From positions 1-59,118 of the forward strand of contig RFMZ01000112.1 in NCBI GenBank assembly GCA_009927445.1: a stretch of DNA of 59,118 nucleotides, read 5' to 3'. Of this stretch, positions 41,946-50,948 are shown piece by piece. The position numbers and the translations under genes are program-made. Every line of letters begins with the position of its first letter. Position 1 is the stretch's first letter. Origin of the DNA: Betaproteobacteria bacterium. GTDB lineage: Bacteria > Pseudomonadota > Gammaproteobacteria > Burkholderiales > Burkholderiaceae. Below the pieces are notes generated by a model. That model worked only from the letters and a program-made list of their open reading frames with translations. It was not told the DNA's origin and did not search any database.

Positions 41946-42920
41946 TTATTCAATTTTGACGCCAGCTGTTTTTACAACTGAGGCCATTCTTGCGGTCTCC
42001 TCACGAATAAACTGTGTGAATTCCGAAGCACTATTCGTAGTTGGCTCAGAGCCTTGACCGGCAAATTGTTCACGAATATCACTCGTTTGTACCGCGCGGA
42101 CAATCGCTGTATTTAATTTATCAATGATCGCTTTAGACGTCCCCGCTGGGGCTAATAAGCCATACCAATTGCGCATATCATACCCAGCAATATCCGACTC
42201 CTTTACCGTTGGAACGTCTGGCAAGATAGCTGATCGAACACTTCCTCCCACCGCTAAGGCCCTTAATTTTCCTGAACGTATCAAAGCAATTGGCCCTTGC
42301 ATTGGAGTAAAAACCCATTGTGACTCACCAGATAACAAAGACATGACAGATGGCCCCGCTCCTTTATAAGGTACATGTACCGCACTCACTCCAGCTAAAG
42401 AGGTGAGCATCACCCCAGCAAGATGGCTAGTTGACCCAATTCCAGCAGAAGCCATATTCAGTATATTGGGCTGAGCTTTCATTTGACTGACTAAATCCTT
42501 TAAACTCGTATACGGCGAATTAGCTGGAACAGCCAAAACATTTTGCCCAACAGCAAATAAAGAAATCGGAGAAAAATCTTTTATGGGGTCATAACTCAAT
42601 TTAGGATAAACATGCGGTGCAATCGTAATCCAAGAAGTTGCGCCAATTAAAAGTGTATACCCGTCTGGCGCTGCCTTGGCTACCGTGTCAGCACCAATAA
42701 TCCCACCCGCACCTAAACGATTCTCAAGAATAAGTGACTGACCTAACTGCTCAGTCAATTTTGGCGCTATTAATCGAATCAAACTGTCGGTTGCAGAACC
42801 AGAACTCTGAGGAATAATAATCCGTATCGGCTTAGTCGGATAGTTAGTATCAGCAGTTTGTGCTAGAACAAATCCAAAATTCGATACCAGTAAAAAAATC
42901 AGCCAATTCTTGAATGTCAT
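41946..42920 (-). CDS. Bug/TctC family periplasmic solute-binding protein
   Basis: A 324-aa Bug receptor with signal peptide cleaved after FVLAQ. Ligand-loop motifs are IRIIIPQSSGSATDSLIRLIAP and ENRLGAGGIIGADTVAKAAPDGYTLL (read in parts). Unusually, the first loop has SSGSATD where most members carry AGGxxD, which may change ligand preference. AGGAGGAGG gives a very strong ribosome site. It lies 21 bp after the SnoaL-like gene and 12 bp before the MDR gene. Ligand unknown. Confidence 0.93.
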   Translation of the reverse strand: MTFKNWLIFLLVSNFGFVLAQTADTNYPTKPIRIIIPQSSGSATDSLIRLIAPKLTEQLGQSLILENRLGAGGIIGADTVAKAAPDGYTLLIGATSWITIAPHVYPKLSYDPIKDFSPISLFAVGQNVLAVPANSPYTSLKDLVSQMKAQPNILNMASAGIGSTSHLAGVMLTSLAGVSAVHVPYKGAGPSVMSLLSGESQWVFTPMQGPIALIRSGKLRALAVGGSVRSAILPDVPTVKESDIAGYDMRNWYGLLAPAGTSKAIIDKLNTAIVRAVQTSDIREQFAGQGSEPTTNSASEFTQFIREETARMASVVKTAGVKIE

Positions 42921-42941
42921 GATTCCTCCTCCTTGGAGTAA

Positions 42942-43316
42942 TTACTTAAGAGGAGCTCCATGAATCGCTAGTAACTTCCAGGCCGAACCGACTTGGTGCC
43001 AAGTCGCTTGATAATGACTTTGAATTTTATCCGGCCCCGTTGCTCGCATGACATCAGCGCGCATCAACCCCATAACTAAAGCAATCGATTGATGAGAGCC
43101 TTCTGGTGTGATGACTGTTACATCTGAAAATGTCACATTTGAATATGCCACTTTCTTTGAAATTAACTTCTCTAAATAACTAGTCACGTTATCTACTACC
43201 CCAGAACTGTGCCGATAGATCATCGCCGGGTCAAATAATTCACGAAATGATTCAACATCACCCGTGTTCATGGCGTTTTTTCGGAGTTCCTCACATTGCA
43301 GTACAGGATGAGTCAT
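42942..43316 (-). CDS. SnoaL/NTF2-like small protein
   Basis: A 124-aa protein of the NTF2-like alpha+beta cone fold (SnoaL or DUF4440 type). It shows an N-terminal helical pair with RKNAMNTGDVESFRELFDPAMIYRHSSG and a C-terminal strand ending WHQVGSAWKLLAIHG. Members act as small isomerases, dehydratases or ligand-binding proteins; no catalytic set can be singled out. AGGA is well placed before the ATG. It is the first gene of the leftward SnoaL-Bug-MDR operon and shares a 206-bp divergent region with the amidohydrolase gene. Confidence 0.8.
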   Translation of the reverse strand: MTHPVLQCEELRKNAMNTGDVESFRELFDPAMIYRHSSGVVDNVTSYLEKLISKKVAYSNVTFSDVTVITPEGSHQSIALVMGLMRADVMRATGPDKIQSHYQATWHQVGSAWKLLAIHGAPLK

Positions 43317-43522
43317 ATGAATCCTATTATATTAGTTAGAATAAATTCACTATACCAAAAAAATATCGACTTCTCAATAAATATCAAAAGTAGTATTCAA
43401 GGGTAGGTACTTCTTTTTTATAAAACATATTAAGGCGATAAAAAGCACCTCATCTAGATATAAAATGCGAGAATATTCCTTGCTCTATCTTTTATAACCT
43501 AATTGAAAGGTAAATATTTTTT

Positions 43523-44335
43523 ATGCTAATTGTAGATGCCCATATTCACATCTGGAATAAAGGATTGCCGCGGCCAGCTCATCGACAAAGTCCCTATTCT
43601 GCAGACCAAGTCCTAGTCGATATGGCTAAAGCACAGATTGATGCTGCCATCATTCAACCACCCGCTTGGGATAGTGACGCTAATCAAATCGCCATAGCTG
43701 CTGCCAAGTTATATCCGCAACGGTTTGGTATTCTTGGTAATTTCTCACTGCAAGTGCCTAATGGAATCGAAGTTCTCCATCAATGGAAAAAGCAATCTGG
43801 CATGCTAGGATTACGATATATCCTAAATGATCCCTTACATGCGCAATTTTTTTCTGGAACGGAATTAGATTGGCTTTGGCGAACAGCTGAGGAATTAAAT
43901 ATACCTATCGCCTTGGCATCCAGTAATCATTTGAGCTTACTTGAAATAATTGCCAAGCGCTTCCCTAAACTGCGCTTAATTATTGATCACTTAGGTGTCC
44001 CCCTTGATGCCAAGGGTGAATGCGCTTTTTTGCATCTGCCTGAGTTGATCAGCTTATCGCAATACCCCAACATCGCCATCAAAGCAACGGCCGTACCTGC
44101 TTATGCAATAGATCATTACCCATACCTGGCGATTGAACCGTTTGTTGAAAAAATATTTCAAGCTTTTGGACCAAATCGGTTTTTTTGGGGGAGCGACATT
44201 ACAAAACTACAATGTACTTGGCTCGAGTGTGTCGAATTGTTTACGGTGCAATACCAATGGTTATCTTCCTCGGATAAAGACTTAGTCATGGGTAAAGCCC
44301 TCTGTAACTGGCTAGATTGGAAAATTTCTGGGTAA
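43523..44335 (+). CDS. Amidohydrolase family (amidohydrolase 2) metal enzyme
   Basis: A 270-aa TIM-barrel hydrolase of the amidohydrolase-2 group, which includes 2-pyrone-4,6-dicarboxylate lactonase and gamma-resorcylate or ACMS decarboxylases. The metal motif HxH is in VDAHIHIW (H7, H9). LIIDHLGVP carries the later His ligand, and FFWGSDITKLQ the terminal Asp. Similarity to lactonases that open pyrone or sugar lactones is my inference from the HLG-P motif and length. It is transcribed away from the SnoaL-Bug-MDR operon and towards another Bug gene, so probably part of the same substrate cluster. Confidence 0.88.
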   Translation: MLIVDAHIHIWNKGLPRPAHRQSPYSADQVLVDMAKAQIDAAIIQPPAWDSDANQIAIAAAKLYPQRFGILGNFSLQVPNGIEVLHQWKKQSGMLGLRYILNDPLHAQFFSGTELDWLWRTAEELNIPIALASSNHLSLLEIIAKRFPKLRLIIDHLGVPLDAKGECAFLHLPELISLSQYPNIAIKATAVPAYAIDHYPYLAIEPFVEKIFQAFGPNRFFWGSDITKLQCTWLECVELFTVQYQWLSSSDKDLVMGKALCNWLDWKISG

Positions 44336-44479
44336 ATTCGCTTAAGCCAACCAAAACACCCTCTCACACATAGTACGGATTCCTCAATATATGGTACAAA
44401 TAACTGGTATCTTTCAGCAGATATTCCTAAAGCGCTATTTTTTGTACTAATTTTGAGAACTTTTCGGAGCAACTTCACA

Positions 44480-45454
44480 ATGAATTTACGCCCATATTAT
44501 TTTTTAATCGGATTGATTGGTAGCTCATTGAGTTTCACAACCCTAGCAGAAAATGTTGCTGACTTTCCTAGTAGACCGATAAAAATTATCGTCCCAGTTG
44601 CAGCAGGTGGTAATGTGGATATCGTTGCAAGAACTGTTGGCAACGAACTCACTAAAATTCTTGGACAAAATGTTGTGATTGAAAATCGTCCAAGTTCAGC
44701 ATCCATTGTTGGTACACAACTAGTGGCCAAAGCAAGCCCAGATGGCTACACCCTACTTGCTCACTCGAGTACCTTTTTTGCAGCGCCTCTGATCTCTGAT
44801 AATGCAGGCTACGATCCGGTAAAAGACTTTAGTCCAATTTCTCTGACCTGCAAAGTTCCTATGTTCGTGATGATTAATCCAGCCTTACCTGTAAAAAATA
44901 TCGATGAGTTTATTCGTTATGCTAAATCAAATCCTGGTATGCCTATTGCCAGTAGCGGAAATGGCTCTACAGGACACATTGCCGCAGAAGTTTTTTCAAG
45001 TCGAGCGAATATCAAATTAACCAATATATTTTATAAAGGGAATGCGCAAGCAATCGTCGATCTCATGAGTGGCCAAGTACCCATCATGTTTGACCAAGTC
45101 AGCACCGGTGTACAAAATATTAAAGCGGGTAAGTTACGGGCACTAGCTATTACTAGCCTAGAAAGATCCCCGCTCACGCCAGATATTCCAACCCTCGCTG
45201 AATCTGGATTTCCTGGTTATGAAGATGTCACTTTAAACCTGCTCCTGGCACCGGCCGGAACGCCATACCCAATTATCCAAAAGCTTAACCAAGCAGTTGT
45301 GAAGGCCATGAATCAAACTGAACTTAAGAATCGCTTCTCAGAGCGCGGTATCGACCTAGTCTCCTCTTCTCCCGAAGATCTGGGTAGGCTGATCAAATCA
45401 GAAGTAACAAGACTGCAAAAACTTGCCAAGGATTCAGGTATCAAAGCTGATTAA
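44480..45454 (+). CDS. Bug/TctC family periplasmic solute-binding protein
   Basis: A 324-aa Bug receptor. The ATG at 44480 is used because it starts a proper signal peptide (MNLRPYYFLIGLIGSSLSF, cleavage near TLAE), whereas the longer open frame starts at a TTG with no such sense. Ligand loops are KIIVPVAAGGNVDIVAR and ENRPSSASIVGTQLVAKASPDG. The second loop has SSAS in place of the usual GAGG, so binding may differ. GGAG is about 11 bases upstream. It follows the amidohydrolase by 144 bp and may form one unit with it. Confidence 0.93.
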   Translation: MNLRPYYFLIGLIGSSLSFTTLAENVADFPSRPIKIIVPVAAGGNVDIVARTVGNELTKILGQNVVIENRPSSASIVGTQLVAKASPDGYTLLAHSSTFFAAPLISDNAGYDPVKDFSPISLTCKVPMFVMINPALPVKNIDEFIRYAKSNPGMPIASSGNGSTGHIAAEVFSSRANIKLTNIFYKGNAQAIVDLMSGQVPIMFDQVSTGVQNIKAGKLRALAITSLERSPLTPDIPTLAESGFPGYEDVTLNLLLAPAGTPYPIIQKLNQAVVKAMNQTELKNRFSERGIDLVSSSPEDLGRLIKSEVTRLQKLAKDSGIKAD

Positions 45455-45564
45455 TTCCATTCGTCCTTTATCGCTAAAAAATAGTCAAGCCAGTGATCAT
45501 CTGGCATAAAATCTTGATCGTCTCGCACAATCTGGATATCTAGTTTTAAATCCTTTATTGCCAT
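45451..45564 (-). pseudogene. Short 37-codon coding-like frame, possible gene remnant
   Basis: Antisense to the end of the Bug gene there is a 37-aa frame, reading MAIKDLKLDIQIVRDDQD then FMPDDHWLDYFLAIKDEWN. Its amphipathic, Trp/Asp-rich composition resembles the C-terminus of a real protein. The frame continues eight codons upstream of the ATG before a stop. No ribosome site is seen. It may be the tail of a deleted gene. I do not recognise a family. Low confidence. Confidence 0.25.
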
Positions 45565-45849
45565 TGAACTAGGACAATTCAAAGCAATCTAGGTGGTCCC
45601 TTTCTAAAAAATATTTCATTTTAAGGAAGAAAGCTACAAGTATGATGGGATTGTGAGGATTTAAGCAGATTGAACTATAATCTAAATGAATTCATTATTG
45701 CAAAGATACCCGCCGTTCATAGAAATACTTTGGTTTACTTGTTCACTAAATAATTCTCATTATTTCTTAGAATGAATTTATCAGAAATCAATTTATTCAC
45801 CTTATAACGTCATATTTTCAAATTTTTCTCATTCTTATCTATTTTGGCG
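45565..45849. other. Spacer before the GTP cyclohydrolase II gene
   Basis: AT-rich, no coding sense in any frame and no strong hairpin. The promoter for the gene at 45850 must be here, but no confident hexamer pair is present. Confidence 0.5.
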
Positions 45850-46920
45850 ATGCCTGATCCTCTTATCGAAGTTGACCGTGCTATTTCAGATTTGCGCAGA
45901 GGCGCCTTAGTTAAGCTGGTTGACGGCTCAAACAGCATACTGATGCTAGCCGCCGAACTCTTAACTGCTGACCAGCTTGAGTTATTGAACCGCCAAACAA
46001 TAGCTCCTCAACTTGTCTTAACAGGCACAAGGGCTAATGCTCTTGGAATAGATCAAACTGTTCGACCCGCAAGCATGATTTCTCATCCAAATTCTCTCTC
46101 GCTAGAAATCATTGAATTTCTCTCAAATCCCACAACGATTTTAGTCCATCAACCCAATTTAACTGGGCTAGTTGTCCATGATGCCAGCCGACTTGCGCAA
46201 GCGAGTATTACTCTGTCTAAATTGGCTCGACTCTTACCAGCCACCCTTATTACCCAAGCTGAAGAAACGCCGGATACCCTCACCGTGCGCGTCAGCTCGA
46301 TTGAATCCTACATCCCACAAACAGCCTACGCCTTAAAGCTAGTTAGCCGTGCCCGTGTCCCACTCGAAAATGTCGAAAACGCGCAAGTTGTGGCCTTTCG
46401 TCCAAATAATGGTGGCACAGAGCACCTCGCTATTGTCGTTGCAGATATAGACCCAACAAAACCCGTTCTTGTGAGACTTCATTCTGAATGCTTTACCGGG
46501 GATCTGATCGGCTCTTTACGCTGTGATTGTGGCAATCAGTTACGCGGCGCCATCGATGAGATGGTCAGGGGTGGTAGCGGTATTTTGCTATACCTAGCCC
46601 AAGAGGGTCGTGGTATTGGCTTGGCGAATAAGCTGCGCGCTTATCAATTACAAGATGCTGGACTTGATACGGTGGATGCAAATCTACAACTCGGTTTTGA
46701 TTCTGATGAGCGTAATTACTTACCCGCAGCCCAGATGCTGAAAATGCTCGGAGTCAGTCGTGTACGACTCATGACAAATAATCCTGCCAAAGTAGCTGCA
46801 CTAACAAAGTATGGCATCGAAGTGGTCGAACGCGTCCCGCATGCCTTCCCCTCAAATCGACATAATGATAGTTATTTGCGAGTCAAGGCCTCTAAAAGCG
46901 GCCACCTATTTGAGTTCTAA
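45850..46920 (+). CDS. ribA: GTP cyclohydrolase II with degenerate N-terminal domain
   Basis: A 356-aa RibA-type protein. The C-terminal half (from about 155) is a complete GTP cyclohydrolase II. Zinc ligands are in CFTGDLIGSLRCDCGNQL, the active-site block is YLAQEGRGIGLANKLRAYQLQD, and the GTP-contacting MTNNPAK is present. GTP would be opened to the diaminopyrimidinone that starts riboflavin synthesis. The first 150 residues (VDRAISDLRRGALVKLVDG onward) recall the start of DHBP synthase but lack its REGEGD-type catalytic residues, so this is not a bifunctional RibBA. ATG at 45850 is preferred to TTG at 45844. It sits among catabolic genes, not rib genes, so a specialised role is possible. 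Confidence 0.85.
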   Translation: MPDPLIEVDRAISDLRRGALVKLVDGSNSILMLAAELLTADQLELLNRQTIAPQLVLTGTRANALGIDQTVRPASMISHPNSLSLEIIEFLSNPTTILVHQPNLTGLVVHDASRLAQASITLSKLARLLPATLITQAEETPDTLTVRVSSIESYIPQTAYALKLVSRARVPLENVENAQVVAFRPNNGGTEHLAIVVADIDPTKPVLVRLHSECFTGDLIGSLRCDCGNQLRGAIDEMVRGGSGILLYLAQEGRGIGLANKLRAYQLQDAGLDTVDANLQLGFDSDERNYLPAAQMLKMLGVSRVRLMTNNPAKVAALTKYGIEVVERVPHAFPSNRHNDSYLRVKASKSGHLFEF

Positions 46921-47225
46921 TTAACTGGGTTATACGCTTTTTATGGCTTCTTGGTAAGTCCTATTCTGTTTTTACCTCTTAGTAATCAGCTCAAAAGGAA
47001 TTGATTAGAAATATCCGATAAGGAACATCAAACTCTGCTCAGATGATGTTTCATCTCAAGTTGTATAAAAGAATATGTGTTTAGTAACAAACGACTTATC
47101 ACAAAAACTCACAATCACTTGGGGTAATGCTAATATAACTATGTCGTCATAAATCAAGTTAGCCACAGAGCTATCCTGAAGAATCATCAAAATATGCCGT
47201 AAAAATAAATCCTAAGGAGACCCTG
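46921..47225. other. 305-bp spacer before the cupin operon
   Basis: No gene is visible. The sequence is AT-rich, ends in a strong TAAGGAG ribosome site for the cupin gene, and contains no clear terminator hairpin or repeat. The operon promoter presumably lies here. Confidence 0.5.
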
Positions 47226-47864
47226 ATGAATCATCCAATAACTTCTGTATTAACTACTGTATTAACTACTGAATTAGAAACATTCGAACCAACTCCAGAA
47301 GAGATGGAAAAGCGCATTGCTCGCTTTAAAGATTTAAAGCCTACCAAACGCAACTATAACGAATCGAATGTGGGGATCCCCGGTGAGGCCTATGCCAAAC
47401 TAGCTGCCGACTGCGTCTATAAATTAATGTCGCCCCCAGGCAATAAACGTGCTGCTGCTATTCCTGCCATTTCCGGTAACCCAGGTGTGGAAGTGTCTAT
47501 TTTAGATAATCCCCCAGGCCATGGTCCAAGAATGCATGCGCATATGAAAACAATTGAGTCTTTTCTTTGTTTAACTGGTAAATACCGAGTCTCTTGGGGT
47601 TCCGGTGGAAAGTATCATGTTGATCTTGAGCCCTTTGATTTTATTGCTCTGCCCGCGCGCGTTTTTAGAGAGGTTACTAATATTAGCGATAGCCGCGCCC
47701 TGATTGTTGCAATTGTCCAAGGCAGTATTGAAGATACTTTTAATGATGTCCTCTATGACCCAGTACTTGGCGAAAAAGTCCGGGCTGAATATGGTGATGA
47801 GGTCTATGACAATTTTAAAAATATTGGTATTACCTTTGGCTCGGTCTGGAAAGGTAATGCTTAG
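47226..47864 (+). CDS. Cupin-domain protein
   Basis: A 212-aa single-domain cupin. The metal-binding motif is visible as PRMHAHMKTIESFLCLTGKYRVSWG (read in parts: two His then Glu). The second motif region is LEPFDFIALPARVFREVTN, where the usual His is not evident. Metal binding through three ligands is therefore plausible but oxygenase activity uncertain. The strong AAGGAG before ATG and 24-bp gap to the Bug gene show it leads the cupin-Bug-MDR-Bug series. It might act on the small acid bound by the Bug proteins, which is inference. Confidence 0.8.
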   Translation: MNHPITSVLTTVLTTELETFEPTPEEMEKRIARFKDLKPTKRNYNESNVGIPGEAYAKLAADCVYKLMSPPGNKRAAAIPAISGNPGVEVSILDNPPGHGPRMHAHMKTIESFLCLTGKYRVSWGSGGKYHVDLEPFDFIALPARVFREVTNISDSRALIVAIVQGSIEDTFNDVLYDPVLGEKVRAEYGDEVYDNFKNIGITFGSVWKGNA

Positions 47865-47888
47865 TTGCTGCTCTTTAGGAATCCTTGA

Positions 47889-48884
47889 ATGATAAAAATT
47901 CACTCACCGGATAAGAGGTCTTTTTTAAGTCTATTCATTGCACTTGCCCTTTTCTATACCGGTATTTCTGTGCCATCCTTGGCACAGAATTTTCCAAATA
48001 AACCCCTTACTCTGATTGTAAGTTCCGCACCAGCTGGGCCTCTAGACGCTGCCGGTAGAATGCTCTCTGATTATTTATCTCGAAATCTTGGAAAACCAGT
48101 TGTTATAGAAAATCGGCCAGGTGCGAGCGGTGCAGTAGCAGCCGGCCTTCTAGCAAAAGCTTCACCGGATGGCTATACCCTCATGATTACAACCCGAGCA
48201 ATCACGATTAATCCATCACTCCATCAAAAATTACCGTTTGATACGAGTAAAGCCTTTACCCCTATTGCCATGGTCATGGAGCAAGCTAACTTATTAGTCG
48301 TAGGTAAAGATTTTCCAGCTCGTACCGTACCGCAACTCATTAAAGTATTAAAAGAAAATCCAGAAAAGTATTCATTTGGATCGCCAGGGAACGGTGGAAT
48401 ACCCCATCTAGCCGGTGAAATGTTTAAATCCTTTACCGGCACATCTATCCTACATATCCCCTATAAAGGCGCTGCCCCCTTAATGACTGATTTACTAGGC
48501 GGCCGAGTGGATATGACATTCTCTAGCCCAGGAACAGCTCTAGCACAAATCAGCGAAGGAAAAGTATTCCCAATTGCAATTGCCTCTGAAAAGAGATCTC
48601 CTTTACTACCCCAAATTCCGACCTTTGCAGAGTTTGGGATCAAAGGTTTTCATATTGATTCTTGGTACGGTGTATTTGCTCCAACGGGTACACCACCTGA
48701 GATAGTGAAATTACTCAATCAAGAAATCAATAACTTCCTCAGAACAGAAGATGGTAAAAAACGAATCGGTAATTTAGGAGCAACGCCAACGCCTCAGAGT
48801 GCTGAAGACTTCAAAGTTTTATTTGATGAGGATCTACTTCGTTTTGGTAAGTTAGTTCGCCAATTAGCTATTGGAGTCGATTAA
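47889..48884 (+). CDS. Bug/TctC family periplasmic solute-binding protein
   Basis: A 331-aa Bug receptor. The signal peptide runs through LSLFIALALFYTGISVPSLAQ. Ligand loops are LIVSSAPAGPLDAAGRMLS, where GGxxD is replaced by AGPLD, and ENRPGASGAVAAGLLAKASPDG, which is canonical. TTTAGGAA stands before the ATG. It lies between the cupin and an MDR oxidoreductase starting 5 bp after its stop, so binding and metabolism of one compound are likely coupled. Ligand unknown. Confidence 0.93.
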   Translation: MIKIHSPDKRSFLSLFIALALFYTGISVPSLAQNFPNKPLTLIVSSAPAGPLDAAGRMLSDYLSRNLGKPVVIENRPGASGAVAAGLLAKASPDGYTLMITTRAITINPSLHQKLPFDTSKAFTPIAMVMEQANLLVVGKDFPARTVPQLIKVLKENPEKYSFGSPGNGGIPHLAGEMFKSFTGTSILHIPYKGAAPLMTDLLGGRVDMTFSSPGTALAQISEGKVFPIAIASEKRSPLLPQIPTFAEFGIKGFHIDSWYGVFAPTGTPPEIVKLLNQEINNFLRTEDGKKRIGNLGATPTPQSAEDFKVLFDEDLLRFGKLVRQLAIGVD

Positions 48885-48889
48885 GTAGG

Positions 48890-49819
48890 ATGCAAGCTAT
48901 CCAAGTAAAAATTCCAGGTGGTCCTCAAGCCCTTGAGGTAGTTGCAATTCCCTTACCTACACCAGCTGAGTATGAGGTTCGAGTCAAGGCCCATTTTATT
49001 GGGATTAGCAGTGCTGATATGCTCATCCGGAAGGGAACTTATGGCTGGATGCCGCCACTACCAGCAATTCCCGGTAATGAAATGGTTGGTGAAATCGATG
49101 CTATTGGCTCAAAAGTTCATCCTGATTTACTCGGCCAAGTTGTCCTAGTAAGTTCTCGTGAGTTAGATTTTCGAGGGGGTTGTTATGCCCAAGCTATCTG
49201 TGTGCCCGCCCAGTCAGTGTTTACCTTACCCAAAACCGTCAAACCAGTCGATGTAGTTTGCCTTCCAAATTACCAATTGGCTGGGGCAATCCTCTATCAC
49301 TCTGGTGTTCGATTACCCAGCAGTGTTCTTGTCTTTGGTGCCTCAGGTGGGGTCGGCTTAGCAATATCTCAATTAGCACAAGCCGATGGGATCCAAACGA
49401 TTTCCGTAGTGAGCTCTATAGAAAAGAGATCTTTTGTCAAAGAAGCAGGCATTGAACATGTTCTCATTCGTAACCAAGATCATTTAATGCAAGAGGTCAT
49501 GAAAATTACCCAGAATCAGGGGGTGGATCTAGTTTGTGCGATGGGCGGGGTTGACTTTGCTGCGAATTTAGATCTACTAGCTCCCCTTGGTACCCTCCTT
49601 TCTTTCGGAATTTTAGGCGGAATACCGAACGACAATCTCTTTACGGAGCTTCGTAAACGGCTTGGTAAAAGTCTTGGGGTTAGGGCCTATTCAATACACA
49701 CCCTCGATCATGATCGAGAATTACGTCGTGGATTAATTACAAGAGCCATGAATCTTCTAGCAAGTGGTCAAATACAGCCTCCAGCCCCACTATTTTCAAA
49801 TTATCCGAGGCCTCTTTAG
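48890..49819 (+). CDS. Zinc-free MDR oxidoreductase
   Basis: A 309-aa medium-chain reductase of the quinone-oxidoreductase type. The GroES-like part carries GISSADMLIRKGTYGW, and the Rossmann fold has VLVFGASGGVGLAISQLAQADG. No zinc cysteines are seen. It is slightly shorter than the 323-aa paralog at 40962 and clearly divergent from it. The start is five bases after the Bug stop with GTAGG nearby. Co-transcribed with the cupin and Bug genes, probably reducing an unsaturated or carbonyl intermediate. Confidence 0.86.
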   Translation: MQAIQVKIPGGPQALEVVAIPLPTPAEYEVRVKAHFIGISSADMLIRKGTYGWMPPLPAIPGNEMVGEIDAIGSKVHPDLLGQVVLVSSRELDFRGGCYAQAICVPAQSVFTLPKTVKPVDVVCLPNYQLAGAILYHSGVRLPSSVLVFGASGGVGLAISQLAQADGIQTISVVSSIEKRSFVKEAGIEHVLIRNQDHLMQEVMKITQNQGVDLVCAMGGVDFAANLDLLAPLGTLLSFGILGGIPNDNLFTELRKRLGKSLGVRAYSIHTLDHDRELRRGLITRAMNLLASGQIQPPAPLFSNYPRPL

Positions 49820-49912
49820 CGCATGAACTGATGGAGTCCTGGAGAACATATCGGCAAGATAGTACTGGTACCCAATGAATAACTCCAGATGTTGAACTAA
49901 TCCATACAAAAT

Positions 49913-50887
49913 ATGCTAAAAGTGATGTTGCGTTCTATTTATGGAATATGCGTAGCTACCCTCCTCTTCACGAGTGGTATATCAACAGCACAAAATTATC
50001 CATCTAAGACAATCCGACTGATCTTGCCGTTTCCTGCAGGTAATAATTATTTAATCGGTCAGTTTTTAGCTGAGAAATTGACCGAGGCACTCGGTCAACC
50101 AACCATTATCGAAAGCAAAGCAGGTGGCGGTGGCAGCGTAGCTATAGAAATGGTCGCAAAGTCAGTTCCCGATGGCTACACTTTATTGGTGACATCACCA
50201 ACTCTAACCATCAGCCCAATTATTAACAGTAAATTTAAAATTAACCCATTAAAAGATCTGATCCCTATCGCCATCGTTGGCTCTATTCCAAATATATTTG
50301 TGGTGAGCCCTTCAAGTCCAGTAAAAAACTTCAAAGAATTCTTAGAGTTTGCAAAATTACGCCCAGGTCAACTAACCTATGGCACGGGTGGAATTGGTTC
50401 TTCAAATCATTTTGCAGTTGAATTATTAAAAATCACAACTGGTATTGATTTATTACACATACCCTATCAATCCACAACTGCTGCACTGACTAATGTCATT
50501 GGAGGGCAGATTGATTTGATTATTGGAGGATTACCCGCCTCCGTACCATTAATAAAAAGTGGCCAGTTAAGGCCAATTGCGATTCTGACTCAGCAACGAA
50601 GTCCACTATTACCCGATGTTCCAACAATTGCAGAATTGGGTTATCCAGAACTTGTTGTGGATACTTGGTATGGTGTACTGGCGCCAGTTGGAACTAAACC
50701 CGAGATTATCGAAAAACTCCATCAGGAAATTATCAAAATAACTAAATCTAGCGATACAAAACAACGCTTTGCTAAAGCAGGCATAGATCCCGTTAACCTA
50801 AATATGCAGGAATTTACGATTTTTCTAAAAAACGATTATGAAAAATGGTTGCGGGTAAAAAATACTGCGCAATTAAAATTTGATTGA
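49913..50887 (+). CDS. Bug/TctC family periplasmic solute-binding protein
   Basis: A 324-aa Bug receptor with signal peptide ending GISTAQN. The first loop reads ILPFPAGNNYLIGQFLAEKL, where the usual GGxxD is replaced by GNNYL. The second loop ESKAGGGGSVAIEMVAKSVPDGYTLL (read in parts) is canonical. Two nearby ATGs (49913, 49925) are possible starts and no ribosome site is strong. Last gene of the plus-strand catabolic series, 93 bp after the MDR gene. The altered loop suggests a ligand other than a simple dicarboxylate. Confidence 0.92.
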   Translation: MLKVMLRSIYGICVATLLFTSGISTAQNYPSKTIRLILPFPAGNNYLIGQFLAEKLTEALGQPTIIESKAGGGGSVAIEMVAKSVPDGYTLLVTSPTLTISPIINSKFKINPLKDLIPIAIVGSIPNIFVVSPSSPVKNFKEFLEFAKLRPGQLTYGTGGIGSSNHFAVELLKITTGIDLLHIPYQSTTAALTNVIGGQIDLIIGGLPASVPLIKSGQLRPIAILTQQRSPLLPDVPTIAELGYPELVVDTWYGVLAPVGTKPEIIEKLHQEIIKITKSSDTKQRFAKAGIDPVNLNMQEFTIFLKNDYEKWLRVKNTAQLKFD

Positions 50888-50948
50888 GTAACTGAAATTA
50901 AATTATAAAAATTAATTTCCTGAACTTTTTGAAATTTTTGACTTATTG

